The position numbers were made by a program, and so were the translations under genes. The notes below the pieces were generated by a model, which had not been told where the DNA came from, made no database searches, and saw nothing but the letters and a program-made list of their open reading frames with translations. 64,000 bases of DNA from Bettongia penicillata ogilbyi (lineage: Eukaryota > Chordata > Mammalia > Diprotodontia > Potoroidae): assembly GCA_023548195.1 (NCBI GenBank), contig JAJHZJ010000413.1, positions 14,009,941-14,073,940 on the forward strand. Reading direction: 5' to 3'. Positions 53,236-63,884 of this stretch are shown piece after piece (positions within the stretch are counted from its first letter, which is position 1; every line of letters starts with the position of its first letter).

Positions 53236-54090
53236 GTTTCGCTTTGCCATCTTGTATTTTTAGACACGAGTATTTCAGTGAATCCATGATGCCATGGATA
53301 TTGGAATTTCTCTCAAAGAATGAATGAACGTATCATCTGGTACCTTTCTCCAACAAAGAGTAATGTGTACTGAAGAATATAGTTCTCTCGGCTAGAACAG
53401 AATTCTTTGACTTGTCAGGACCTGTGGACTCAAGAAGGTTGGAGCGAATTTTAAAGAGATGGCGTTGATTGGTTTCTGCTATATTTATTTCCCCACTGTG
53501 AAGGAAAAACATTGAGAAAACTGGCAGAAAGTGAGTGAGACTGCTGAGTGTGTGATTAACATTTGAGGTTTGACTGGCTGGTTTGAGTAGTTGATGTGAG
53601 AGAGAAGGGGAGACGGAGGTGACTTCCATGGCTAATGTTTGAGCCACACATATTGCTGACTCCAGGTGCAGTTTCATAGTATATAATAGAGGCAGTGGGG
53701 GCCTGTCGTGTGGTTAAAATCAGATTGTGTGGTTAAATCAAGACATGCCTACTGTTCAGTGGGACCCATAAGGAAGTTAGAATATTGGGGCTGGGGGCAA
53801 CTTTATTAGGATTCCATCACTGATGCAACAGCTTAAGATTGTGTCTGGAGTGAATTAATTGTTGCAAATGTTTCCCTAAGAGAGAGAGCTGGTAAAGGAT
53901 GGCAGTGTGCCTGTCTCTCCTTGCCTCTTCCCTGGTTTGGTCTGGGAGAAGATAGTGTGGATATTAAATGCAAAGTTTTCTGTTCTTTAATTTTTTATTT
54001 TATTTTCTGTTCAATTAGTTGACCACCAGCACAGATAAAGTTTTGAACCAATTCTGGTTATTATGTTTGCACATTTGTGAATAGGGGTGC
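53236..54090. other. Unassigned sequence
   Basis: No recognised gene or repeat. The 114-codon minus frame at 53333-53677 shows no domain I recognise. 'tgtggttaaa' occurs twice within 25 bases near 53715. Confidence 0.35.
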
Positions 54091-54091
54091 A

Positions 54092-54435
54092 GCAAAGTAG
54101 CATTATAGGTAAGAGAGCTGAACCTGGAGTCAGGAAGGCATAAGTTCAAACTCAGCTTCAGACACTTAGTAGTTGTGAATCCTGTGGAAGGTATCACAGC
54201 CTCAGTTTCCTCATCTGTGCAATGAGGATATTAATAGACACTATTGGGAGGATCAAATGAGATAAGTGTAATGCTTTGCAAGCCTCGATAATAACAACAG
54301 CAATGGCAATAATAGCTAGCAATTATATGATGCTTTAAGGTTCATAAGGGTTTATATTTATAAAGCAAAGTGCTTTATAAATATTTTCTCATTTTATCTC
54401 ACAATAGCCCCAAAGAACTTTTAATTGTTAGCTCT
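54092..54435. repeat. MIR-type SINE (+) followed by MIR (-)
   Basis: 54092-54305 sense: 'gagctgaacctggagtcagg', 'cctcagtttcctcatctgtg', 'gaggatcaaatgagataagt'-like. 54310-54435 antisense: 'aaagtgctttataaatattt', 'tctcacaatagccccaaaga'. Tail-to-tail. Confidence 0.65.
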
Positions 54436-54506
54436 TATTAGGAAGGCACAAAAAGAGATGCTGGGAAGCATGTTATGCATAGAGAAAAACAGAACAAAAC
54501 TTTGTT

Positions 54507-54750
54507 TAGCAGCTAGGTGGTAGAGTAGATAGGGCACCAGGCCAGGAATTCTGGAGTTTAAATCCAGTCTTAGACATTTACTCGCTGTGTGACCTTGAAG
54601 TCACTCAACCTCTCTTTGCCTTGGTGTTTTCATTTGCAAAATGGGAATAATATTAATACCTATCTCCCAGTTGTGAGGATAAAATGAGAGAACATTTGCA
54701 AAGCTCTGAAAATCTTTTAAACACTTCATAAACATTAGCTCTTACTGTTG
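54507..54750 (+). mobile_element. MIR-type SINE with marsupial head
   Basis: 'agcagctaggtggtagagta', 'tcgctgtgtgaccttgaagt', 'tttgcaaaatgggaataata' and 'gttgtgaggataaaatgaga' in sense order. Confidence 0.8.
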
Positions 54751-55205
54751 ATGTGGTTGGTGAAGGAGCTCTTCTCCTCTGGGGGCTACAGAGTTATATG
54801 AGAGAGACTCTGAGTGTTATATTTTAGGAACTTCCTAAGCATAATAAGAAAGCACTTGAATCCAGATCTCATAGTTCTCCTGGGCATAACTGAAAAAAAA
54901 AACAAAACAAAACCAATGTTTGTGGCGGGTGAGGGGGGAAGAACTGAGAAGCAGAAGGATTTCTCTTAGAGGCAGTTAGCCACCGGCAATTTTGATCTCA
55001 TTTTTCTCTCCTGGCAGAATCACTTGATTCAAATGATCCTGAGTAAGAAAGAGGAAGAGTGAAGGGCATTGATTAAAATTAAGTCATAGCCAATGGGGAA
55101 GGAAAGAGCCAGAAAAGAATGACTCTGTCCCCTTGAAGGTGGGGGTCTAGCCAAGCAGGAATAACTAGTTTTCTGTTAAGCTACCACCTATCCCCAGTCT
55201 TAGTT
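54751..55205. other. Unassigned sequence
   Basis: No recognised gene or repeat. Confidence 0.35.
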
Positions 55206-55207
55206 AT

Positions 55208-55312
55208 GAATGAGTGAATAAAAAGCATTTACTAAATGTCTTTCATGTGCCAGTCACCTTCGGTGCTGGGATTACAAAGATAAAAGTGAGTCTCTGTCCT
55301 CAAGGAATTTCT
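55208..55312 (-). repeat. L2 3' end
   Basis: 'aagcatttactaaatgtctt', 'tcatgtgccagtcacc' and 'tctctgtcctcaaggaattt' in antisense order. The L1 on its right probably interrupts it. Confidence 0.7.
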
Positions 55313-56020
55313 TTCCTTTTTTTAAAAAACATTTTTAAAAAAATTTTTACATAATCAATACTTCCCCCTTTCTCTTTTTCAGTTATCCCTTGTAACAAAT
55401 GATTTATAAAAAGGGAAGAAAATGAAGAAAAGAAAAAAATTCAGCAAAGTCAATATGTTGAAAAAAAATCCTGAAATCATATGCAGTGCTCCAGATTCAT
55501 GGCCTGCTGTAAGGGAAGAGGGAGAAGTATCTTCTCAAGTCTCTTCTTTAAATCAAGCTTGTCCTTTTTTTTTTTTTTGGTTTGGTCTGCAACATTCTTG
55601 CTTGTTTTGTGGCTGTTTTTCCCCTAGTTACATTGTTACACTCATTGTGTATATTGTTTTCCTGGTTCTACTTACTTTTTTTGTATCAGTTCATATCAAT
55701 CTTTCTCTGCTTCTCTGTATTCATCACATGTTCTATATTTCACAACACAGAAACATTCCATTACATTCAGGTAACACAATTTCTTTAGCCATTCTCCAAT
55801 TTGATGAAACTGTTTCCATTTCTTTGTTATCGCTAAAGAATATTCTAATGTTTTCTTTTTCACAACAATCTCCTTGGGGTATATGCCTGGGAGTGAAATC
55901 TCTCCATCAAAAAGTAGGAACATTTTAAACTACATCATTGCTATCATTTCAAACTGCTTTCCAGAATGATTGTCCTAATTCATAGAAGAACTCACATTTT
56001 TATGGGAGGAGACAATGTAC
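55313..56020 (-). mobile_element. L1 3' portion, antisense
   Basis: T-rich start, then 'gcttgttttgtggctgtttt', 'cagaaacattccattacatt', 'ctttagccattctccaattt', 'tgcctgggagtgaaatctct' and 'aaactgctttccagaatgat'. Same order as the antisense L1 at 39880-40360, strongly diverged. Confidence 0.65.
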
Positions 56021-56058
56021 GTTGGGAGACTGGTGACTAAGAAAGAAGTTTTTGTCTT

Positions 56059-56079
56059 GAAAGTCAAACAAAGAAAGTG
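56059..56079. repeat. Target-site duplication, left copy
   Basis: 'gaaagtcaaa' then 'caaa' then 'gaaagtg'. The right copy (57148-57164) is the same without the 4-base 'caaa', an indel in one copy. Confidence 0.7.
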
Positions 56080-57147
56080 CCCGTCTCCTTCCTTAGCCAT
56101 ACACCAAGATGACAACCTCTCTCCTAACTCTTCTGCTTAGGTGGCTCTCAAGCCTCACACCTGTCAGAGGTGTCTACTGGGGGCAGGCTACTCCCTCTAT
56201 GCACCAAAGCTCCACCTGAGGAAGAATCTGTCATTCCTGCCTCCCTCTATCAGGATATTCCCCAGGAATATCTGGAGACAGAAGAATACCTGGCTTGATA
56301 TGGCTCCTGTCCAGTCTGGGCTGATTATTGATGAAACCACAAAAGTGATATCCCACCCAAGCGAACCCGTAAGACATGCATTCGAGGGAACAAAGTTGCT
56401 AGGAATCCTTGCCCTATCTGCCGGGATCAGAAGCTCCATGTGGACTTTAGAAATGTGTGTTCACATAGGTGTTATCTTCCATGCCCCACACACAGCTGTC
56501 TGTGAGAAGCAGCACAAGAAGCTGACAGCAGCTATCCTGAAGGCCAGAAACCGTGGTTTTCCCAGTTACCGCATCCCACAAGTACAGTCATGGGACACTG
56601 ATTTTAGCAACTCCCATGGAGCTGTGGGCTGGACCCCAATGACTCCTGCCCTAGCTGCAGATACTTCTTGGTATCCATGGTACTGCTGGCAGCAGCCACC
56701 TGAGAGAGAGCTATCCCATCTTTGTTGTCTGTATCAAGGCTACCTTAAGGAAGAGAGTGAACCCTCACCACAGATGACACCCATAGTTCCATCTCAAACT
56801 GGTGTTCTCACTGACGGAGAGGAATCTATGAGTGTCCACTAGAAAGAAAGTGGTGGATGTACTCTGTGATGCTCCATAGCTTAAGGATGGATGTTAGAAA
56901 GCCTTGATGCCTGAACTGAACTGATTGTTATCCTTCCATTTTTAGAAATGGGTAGGACAATGGCAAGCTCTGACCTAGAGGAAAAGAGAAAACAGGGAGA
57001 AGGTAAAATGAAGCACATTTGAATAAGTATTTTTGGTCGATTTCTTGTATGCTGCTTCTCCCCTCCCCCATATTTGTTGCAGGGGTAGGGGGTGCCTGAC
57101 TTGTCAAGTCAACCCTTTATAATAAAAATTCTTTTATGAAAAAAAAA
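56080..57147 (+). pseudogene. MRPS18B: MRPS18B processed pseudogene
   Basis: MRPS18B is a protein of the small subunit of the mitochondrial ribosome. This intronless copy keeps a start-like ATG at 56109, the middle in one frame (YGSCPVWADY, then [31 protein letters not shown] with the zinc-binding CPIC pair) and the C-terminal half in another ([36 protein letters not shown]). TGA stops lie in the middle segment, and a deletion after FRNV removes about six codons and shifts frame. The frame open at 56141-56842 is thus a hybrid of wrong and right frames, not the protein. A 3'UTR with AATAAA (57121) and an A-run (57139-57147) follow. Target-site duplications flank it. Product assignment is from recalled human sequence. 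Confidence 0.9.
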
Positions 57148-57164
57148 GAAAGTCAAAGAAAGTG
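57148..57164. repeat. Target-site duplication, right copy
   Basis: 'gaaagtcaaagaaagtg', directly after the A-run; partner of 56059-56079. Confidence 0.7.
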
Positions 57165-57399
57165 GAGGGGAATGGGTGGTGGCGGAGCTATAGAACAGTG
57201 GCTGTCATGCCCTTTCTAGATTCAATTGTAGTATTGATTTGATTGCGATTCCGAGCAGACAGGTGTTCAGCCAGAGGGTGAAGTTGCAAGATTAGTGACT
57301 TTACTTACTGAGGGAACCAGTCAAGATCTCTGACCCGGATGATCCAGTTGGGGGAGGGGGATATCGAGGCAGATGGAAAGATGCTTAGAGACATTCAGA
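57165..57399. other. Unassigned sequence
   Basis: No recognised gene or repeat. Confidence 0.35.
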
Positions 57400-57640
57400 G
57401 TGTATGAAAGTAAAGCAGCTGTTGGTGGAAGATCAGAAAAGCCTTCATGCTATCCATGGCATTCAATCTGAACTTTCAAGGGAACTAGAGAGCCTAAGAG
57501 GGAGAGGGCGGAGAGAGTACATTCCAGACATAGGACAGATAGCTTGTGCAAAGGCAGGAAGATTGGAGATGAATATAATGTGTAAGTGGTTGTGGCTAAA
57601 AGATTCATTGCCCAGTCCTCTACCCTCTAGTGAAGAGCCT
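57400..57640 (-). repeat. L2 fragment
   Basis: 'agtacattccagacatagga' and 'cttgtgcaaaggcaggaaga' are antisense L2 text. Ends are vague. Confidence 0.5.
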
Positions 57641-57954
57641 CTATGGATTTAGGTAGGCTGGCTTTCAAAGGACAGACATGCAAAGTGTGATTGAGCTGGG
57701 ACTCAATATCTTTTCCATTTTGATTAGACTAGCTAGAGATTGTACTTCACTGGTGTAGCTTTCAAGAGTCCAGAATTATATCCGTCAGAGTAGGGGTCTG
57801 TTGAAGAGAGTTCACATTGGGCAGCTCTAAGTGATGACCATTCCTAGCCTTGGAACCTATAATTTCCTGAGTGTCAACCATGTGCTCAGAGGTATAACAG
57901 ACATGTCAAAGGATACCTTTGTGAATGAGACATGATGACTGATAATAATAACTC

Positions 57955-58180
57955 ATTTGTATACAGAATGTTAAGGTTTACAAAGTGTTTTGCATGCAGT
58001 ATTTAATTTTATCTTCACTATAACCTTGGGAGGTAGGAGTTATTCTTATTCCCATTTAACAAATGGGGTCACTGAGACTCAGAGAGCTTAAGCAACTTAT
58101 CCAGGATCACACAGCTAGTAAGTATTTGGAATTGGATTCAAACCAAGGTTTTTCTTTTAATTATGCCATGCTTCCTCTCA
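57955..58180 (-). mobile_element. MIR SINE, near complete
   Basis: 'gtttacaaagtgttttgcat', 'aaccttgggaggtaggagtt', 'atggggtcactgagactcag' and 'tcacacagctagtaagtatt' in antisense order. Confidence 0.8.
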
Positions 58181-58289
58181 GATGGACATAAACATTTAAT
58201 CAAAGGCAATATAAAGTACTTGAACCAACATCTAAATATAATTTTACTAATTCTCTTTTCTCTACATTTTCCAATCCCGCATCTGATAC

Positions 58290-58425
58290 ATATGACCTAT
58301 GTAATCTCATCAAGTCGATTAATCTTCTACAGATATAATTTCCTTCTCAATAAAATGAGGAGATTGGACAAGACGGCTTCTGGATCTCCTTCCAGCCTTA
58401 GGTCTATGATCCAATGATCCTTGAT
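58290..58425 (+). repeat. CR1-tailed SINE, sense tail
   Basis: 'caataaaatgaggagattgg', 'acaagacggcttctggatct' and 'ccttccagccttaggtctat' are the sense strand of the family at 28156-28340. Confidence 0.65.
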
Positions 58426-59787
58426 GAGGGACTGGGGGAGGGAAGGAGGGAGAACAGAAGCAACTAAAATATGAGTGAACTAGTAAAAAGGAGATGGAAA
58501 GAAAAGGAGTGAGGTTAGGGGCAAGGTAGAAGAAGTTGGCAGAGAAATAAATATTAGTGGTGACAATATAGATGATAAAACATTTGCCTGGAATGGTTTC
58601 TTCCTGCTGGTAAAATTGGTCAAGTCTACTTTGTTGACAAACACTGTTCAGAGTACTATTCTTTACTCTCCCTTCTTTACTACATTTCATTATTTTTTGG
58701 CTTTATTGGGTTCTCAGCTGGAATGTTGAACAGATTGACGTGTCTGCCCAAGATTGCCCAGTCCTTAACAGCCCAGCAAGTGCTGCCTCAGTGGGAGTTC
58801 AGTGAGGCAGAGGCTTCTTCTAGCCAAGACCCTTCCCCTTCATCTCACCTCAGAGGGCTGAGCCACCTGGCTCTACTGTGTCCTCACGGCAACATATTTC
58901 TGACAGTAGCAAACCTGCTAATGAAACTGCTGCCCCAATTGAGAATCCCAGCTGGAGCTTGCTAAAAGCAGGTCTAGCGCCACACTGGAATACTAATAGC
59001 TTGAACCGCCATGCTGACTGACCCAGACACCTCCCTCCTTCCCACAATTGGGCCATTTGGCTTGTCTGTGCCAGAAAGCACAATTGAGGAAGGGGGGGGG
59101 TAGGGAGAGAAAAGAGGAACTAGGAAAGATTGTGATGTTCTCCTTTTCTCAGCTCATCTCAAGCCATTATGCTGGCTTACTTCATCCTATAATTTGAGTT
59201 GGCTCATGAGGCTAGTACCTAAAGTTGACCCCATGTGGCTGGTACCTAAAAACTTCATAGATACCAAATATTATAAGAGTTTCCATCTAATTTTTCTCCC
59301 TTCTTGTTAGAGACCAATTCATGTAGCTGAGGCCAGCTTTTTGGAAGATCTATCCACAACAACTGGGCACATGAATCAAAGGTTAGATCTGCAGGGGCAG
59401 GCATGAATTAAAAGTGGTAATGGCTTTTCCTAGTCTCATGGAACTAAAAGGGATCATCTCAGCGGTGGCCCCTGCTGTCAGGTAGGAGCTGAGCATACCC
59501 AGACTACTCAGGTTTATTTTTGGATGTCTGGAAACTGTTATGACCATGCAAAGCTATACAACTTTGTATTTCAAAGCTTTCCCTGCCTGGAAGTTCTTTC
59601 TTCAAACTAAAATAGTTTCTAATTATTCTTATTCTGAATTTGGAGGAAAATAAATGCTCCCATGCTCTGCAGAGGGACACGTTGCATACCTGAAGACTAT
59701 TTCTTAGCCTTCTTTCTTCCAAGGGTTTTTGAAACAAGGGAAAAAGGATAAAAAGCTTGCATGACAAGCACACAAGACTGCTGCAGG
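58426..59787. other. Unassigned 1.36-kb stretch, partly GC-richer
   Basis: No named repeat recognised. 58720-59080 is GC-richer than average, with an 80-codon plus-strand frame at 58723-58965 lacking recognisable domains. 'ggctagtacctaaagttgac' recurs at once as 'ggctggtacctaaaaac' (59210-59251). Confidence 0.4.
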
Positions 59788-59905
59788 GGAACAAACACTG
59801 GCCTTGGAGTTACAAGGCCCGAGTTCAAATCCTGACTCAGGCATCAGCTCTGTGACCTTGGTCAAGTCACAGCCTCTCTGAGCCTCAGTTTTCTTGCTAC
59901 CATCC
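59788..59905 (+). repeat. MIR-type SINE fragment
   Basis: 'actggccttggagttacaag', 'gagttcaaatcctgactcag' and 'ctctgtgaccttggtcaagt' in sense order. Confidence 0.7.
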
Positions 59906-59999
59906 TCTGATAAGTGATTCTGTTAGCCTTATATCTTTCTGGGAACCAGACCTCCATGATACTTCCTGCAGTTTCCTCTCTAGGTTCCACCCTTGCCAT

Positions 60000-60118
60000 C
60001 ACCCCTTTGTATGATGTAGGCTCCTTGAAGACTGGGTCTGTTTCATTTTCATTTGTATTCTCTATGCTTAGCATAGTGCCTGGCACATGGTAAACACTTA
60101 ATAAATGCTCTTTATTTT
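60000..60118 (+). repeat. L2 3' terminus
   Basis: 'taggctccttgaagactggg', 'catagtgcctggcacatggt' and 'aaacacttaataaatgctct' are the L2 end. Confidence 0.75.
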
Positions 60119-60345
60119 TCTATCTTTGCCTATCTCTGTCTTTGTCCTATTCTCTCGTCCACTACCCCCTGTCTGTCTCTGTCTCTATTTTTTTATCATT
60201 GTCTCCTCATCACTATCTGATCCTCTTTGCCTCTCTGTCTGTTTCTTTTTTATGTTTCCCACCCTTTCCTTTTTCTCTGTCTCTATTTCTGTGTCTGCCT
60301 GTATGTCTTTCTCTCTCTCTCTCTGTCTGTTTCTCTCTCCTGTCT
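60119..60345 (+). repeat. TCTCTG/CT-rich polypyrimidine tract
   Basis: About 225 bp of imperfect 'tctgtctctgtctcta'-type repeats directly after the L2 end. The serine/leucine-rich open frames over it (60105-60396) are an artefact of the repeat. Confidence 0.8.
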
Positions 60346-60624
60346 AGTGGAAAGACATGGTCCACTCTAAGGAAAGTGAGTTTTAAATTGCTGTAGAAAT
60401 GTGAGCTGCGCACAGGGAAATATTTTCCTAAGGTAGTATAGCAGCATCACAGAGGGGAAAAAATGTATTTTTTTCCCTTGACTTTGTATCATGTAGCACC
60501 CTCAAAGCCTGGAATGTTCATCATTAAGATGCTAAATCTAAGGTCTGGAAGTAGGTGAGATTTGGAGATGAAGTATCTGCCGTTGCTTGACGTCACCTGT
60601 AAACCTGCGCTTCACTAACTGTAT

Positions 60625-60805
60625 AGGATCATAGAAGGTGTGAGGGACTTTCAGTGATTATTTAGGTCAACCCTCTCACTTTACAGATGGGTAACCTGAG
60701 GCCCAGGGAGAGAGAATGGCCCCTCCAAAGACACTTAAGTAGTTAACTAGCCAAGACAGGATTTGAATCCTTTCATTCCAAATCTCAGGCTGCTGATATA
60801 GGACC
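60625..60805 (-). repeat. CR1-tailed SINE
   Basis: 'taggatcatagaaggtgtga', 'tttacagatgggtaacctga' and 'caggatttgaatcctttcat' in antisense order. Confidence 0.65.
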
Positions 60806-60864
60806 TTGCTAGTATTTGTTCCACTTCTCATTAGGTCCAATTTCCTCAAAAGATGAACAAATGA

Positions 60865-61165
60865 TGTGACTTTAAATTCTTCATCCCTCAGTTTTCTCAT
60901 CTGTAATATACAGATAATGCCTACTTACTCTGTGGTGTTACTGTGAGCATCAATCAACTGAGGCACTGTAATTATATGTGAAGGTATAAAATTGGAATCA
61001 CTAAAAACAAATAAAGAATTCTTATTTTATAAATGAGGAAACTGAGTCCAAAAAATGGTTATGAGAGCTGTCTAAAGTTACACAATTCATGGTAAAACTG
61101 TAACTGGCAAGCAGGTATCTCGATTTCTAGTTTTGTGCCCTTTCCAATATACCACATTGATATCA
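60865..61165. repeat. MIR fragments (+ then -)
   Basis: Sense 60865-60950: 'cctcagttttctcatctgta'. Antisense 61015-61165: 'tataaatgaggaaactgagt', 'ctaaagttacacaattcatg'. Confidence 0.5.
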
Positions 61166-61169
61166 AAGG

Positions 61170-61920
61170 GAAGAAAGACTCATGACTATGGCCAGGGCTG
61201 ACTGTGGGGGCCTAGTCCAGCATAGCAACTATAATGGTCACTATGGATACAGTTGTTCCAGGAGTGGCTCATGTGCCTGTAGAGATTGGAGGGGAAGGTG
61301 CATCCTGAGAAAAGGGCGCAACAATCACAGGTTTCTGGGAATAGTGGAATAGGGATGATCGTTCTGTGTGATGCCAAAGGACATCAAAGTTGTACATAGG
61401 GGAACACGCCCTTCAGGGGAGGAAGTCATAACCGATACCACCGCATTTGTAAAATCCTAGTTCTAGCTCTAAGAGCTGATGCAGAATCTAAATGCCAGAA
61501 AATGTCCATCAGTGAAAAGAATACCAGAATTTCTATTGGAAAGAGGGCAGGTGATGTTTCCTGTGTTCACATGCCTTAGCAAGTGTGTCAGGAGTGCAGT
61601 ACAGAACCTTGGAAGCTGCTATAGCACAGGGTGTCTTTCTCACTGGCCAGCCCAGTACTCTACATATGGAGGAGCTGCATTCTAACTGGGGGTTTTGTCC
61701 TTTGGAAAGAAAGGAGAAATGAAGCTCGTATCAACTGCCAGTAAAGACTTGGGTAATCTCCAACCCAAACCACATTCAGTGAAGCGGTCTAAGAAGACAA
61801 TGGGGAGCCTCTTTCTGCTGAGAACACCATGAATATGCATGTAGTGTGTACGGAGCGATTGACCCCTCTCCCTTTCCTTTCCAGTTTTGGACATTTGCCA
61901 CTTTTTTTCTTACTCTATTT
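61170..61920. other. Unassigned sequence
   Basis: No recognised gene or repeat; balanced composition and only short open frames. Confidence 0.35.
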
Positions 61921-61926
61921 CATTGC

Positions 61927-62218
61927 TCCTTCAAAAAAATAAATCATAGCATCATGTAATTTTGGAGCTAGAAGGAACTTGATTATCTGGTCTAGTTCCC
62001 TTATTTTGTGAATGAGAAAAATTTAGCTGAAGCTGGTCACAGAGTGAATGAATGGGAGAACCAGAGACTTGGAAAGGGCTCTATATTTGGAGACAGAAGA
62101 CCTGGGTTTGAATTTCAGCTCTCCGATTTGCTAATTCTCATTTCATTTCTTCATCTATTAAATGAAGGGGTTCAACTAGATGACCTATAATTTCCTATAT
62201 AATTCTATGACTCTATGG
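61927..62218. repeat. Inverted pair of CR1-tailed SINEs
   Basis: 61927-62075 is antisense ('aatcatagcatcatgtaatt', 'ggagctagaaggaacttgat', 'atctggtctagttcccttat'). 62076-62218 is sense ('gacctgggtttgaatttcag', 'aaatgaaggggttcaactag', 'atgacctataatttcctata'). The pair is head-to-head with no spacer. Confidence 0.7.
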
Positions 62219-62229
62219 TGAGAACAAAG

Positions 62230-62700
62230 AACTTTTCCATCTTTTGTCTATTACGGTATAGTCTGTCTCCTCCCTCTGTCTTATACACATGATTATGTTC
62301 TTCTAGTAGTTGAGGAAGAAAAACAACTTCCCTTGACCCTTCTGCCATCTTTTCTCCTCTTCACTACGAAATAGCTTGAAAATGTGTAGACCTAAGACCT
62401 CCAGTTCCTCTTCAGCCATTATCTCTTGTTCTCTTTCTTCAGCTTCTGCTCCCACTGGATTCCCACAGGGAAACTGCTTCCTCCAGGCTCACTAATGGCT
62501 GCTTAATTACCCAATCCAATGACCTCTTTTCATGTTCATCCTCCTCTTCCCAGCTTACGACAAATTTAACGGCTTCTTTCTTCTGAATAGTATCCACTCC
62601 ATTAAGAATCTCTGCTCTTTGGGTTTTCTCCTGTCTAAATGTTCCTCCTATTTCTTTCATTGGCCCCTTCTATCCTTCCTTGTTATGATATACAAATATT
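62230..62700 (+). repeat. L2 internal region, sense
   Basis: 'gcttaattacccaatccaat', 'gacctcttttcatgttcatc', 'ctttgggttttctcctgtct' and 'cattggccccttctatcctt' follow the order of the L2 ORF2 end, with the frame broken. Confidence 0.5.
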
Positions 62701-62974
62701 TGTCATGTATCCTTTTCTGTTATAGCTTTAATATGAAATGAATACCTTGTTTGTCAAGGTTATGTTCTGTTCATTTTCTTTCCTCTGGGGGGAATAAAAG
62801 TGTTTCTCCCTGCCTCCCTCCTCCTTGGTATTCTTGTGCAGGACAAGGTGAGAAAACCCTCTAACTTACTGGACCCCCGGTGGTAAACCCTAACAATGTA
62901 GGTGAGGGTAGATGAGTTGAGAGCTCCACCCTTGGAGGGAATTTCCAAATTAATGAGATCACAGGTAGGCAAGT
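62701..62974. other. Unassigned sequence
   Basis: No recognised gene or repeat. Confidence 0.35.
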
Positions 62975-63480
62975 AACAAGCATTTATTAAATGCCTGTTG
63001 TCATTCAATCATTCTGTCCACGGAATTTTCTTGGCAAAGCTACTGAAGTGGTTCGCCATTTCCTTCTCCAGTGGATTAAGGCAAACACAAGTGCTTGCTA
63101 TGTACCAAGTACTGTGCTAGTACAAAACCAGTCCCAATCCTCAAGGAATTCACATTCTAATGAAAGAGAGAAAACATGAAATGACTGGTTATAGGTAAGC
63201 TATATACAGAGTAGATGGCAAGGGGAAGACATCACTAGCATCGAGTGGAGTAGGGGTGGGGAATAAGAAAAGATTTCCTGCATAGGATCTGAGTCTTACA
63301 AAGGAAGCTAGGGAAGTCAGGAGGAAGAACATTCCAGGTGTGAGAGGCCACCAGGGAAATGTCACAGAGTTGGGTATTATTGGAACATAGCATCAAATAA
63401 GAACAAGAAGGTCAATGTCCTCAAGTTTGTCAAGTTGAGGGAAGTATGAGAAGACAGGTGGGAGGGAAGGGCCTGAGGCT
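62975..63480 (-). repeat. L2 3' portion, split by a SINE tail fragment
   Basis: 'acaagcatttattaaatgcc' (62977) resumes after the SINE as 'aagtgcttgctatgtaccaa', 'tcctcaaggaattcacattc', 'aagaacattccaggtgtgag'. Weak L2 text continues to about 63830. Confidence 0.65.
62998..63083 (-). repeat. MAR1-like SINE tail fragment nested in L2
   Basis: 'gttgtcattcaatcattctg', 'ttcttggcaaagctactgaa' and 'catttccttctccagtggat' are the antisense tail only; CORE and head are absent. Confidence 0.7.
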
Positions 63481-63884
63481 GGTATCTCATTTGTTCACAT
63501 TCCATCCTGGGACAGTGAGCCTTCAGTAGCCAGCAATAGAAGGCTTCCTTAGCCATAACATAGAAGGCTATTAAACAAAGATACTCCATAACTTAACTTG
63601 GGTGGGTCTAACAACACTAGCCTCCATATAGAAAGAGCCTCTGTCTGGTCAGCAGGTATGAAGCCAAGGAGCTTGAACCAGTTGGTTCCAATTGAGCCAA
63701 TCATGTCCTGGAATAGATTTTTGCTTACCAAGGTTAAGACGTGGCTCCTGCTACAACTGAAAAGGTGAGAAGGGGCTAGGTTATAAAGGGGCTTCTAACA
63801 ATTGTGATTATGCCATGGTTAATATCATAATCCTTACCTATCCACACCTATGATCTTCTATATGGCTGTGTTAAGTTAATAATA
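63481..63884. other. Unassigned sequence, weak L2 echoes
   Basis: 'gaaaaggtgagaaggggctaggttata' region (63758-63790) resembles an antisense L2 phrase. Nothing else recognised. Confidence 0.35.

Noticed and set aside
5500..54750. tRNA genes suggested by box-B-like GAGTTCAAATC motifs
   Set aside because: All such motifs lie in tRNA-derived SINE heads without a cloverleaf or a separate terminator.
56141..56842. A 233-codon open frame that looks like a gene
   Set aside because: Only its second half is in the ancestral MRPS18B frame; the first half is an out-of-frame reading of the same retrocopy. Stops and a frame-shifting deletion mark it as a pseudogene.
60105..60396. Cys/Ser/Leu-rich membrane-protein-like frames
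   Set aside because: They read a TCTCTG-type polypyrimidine tract following an L2 end.
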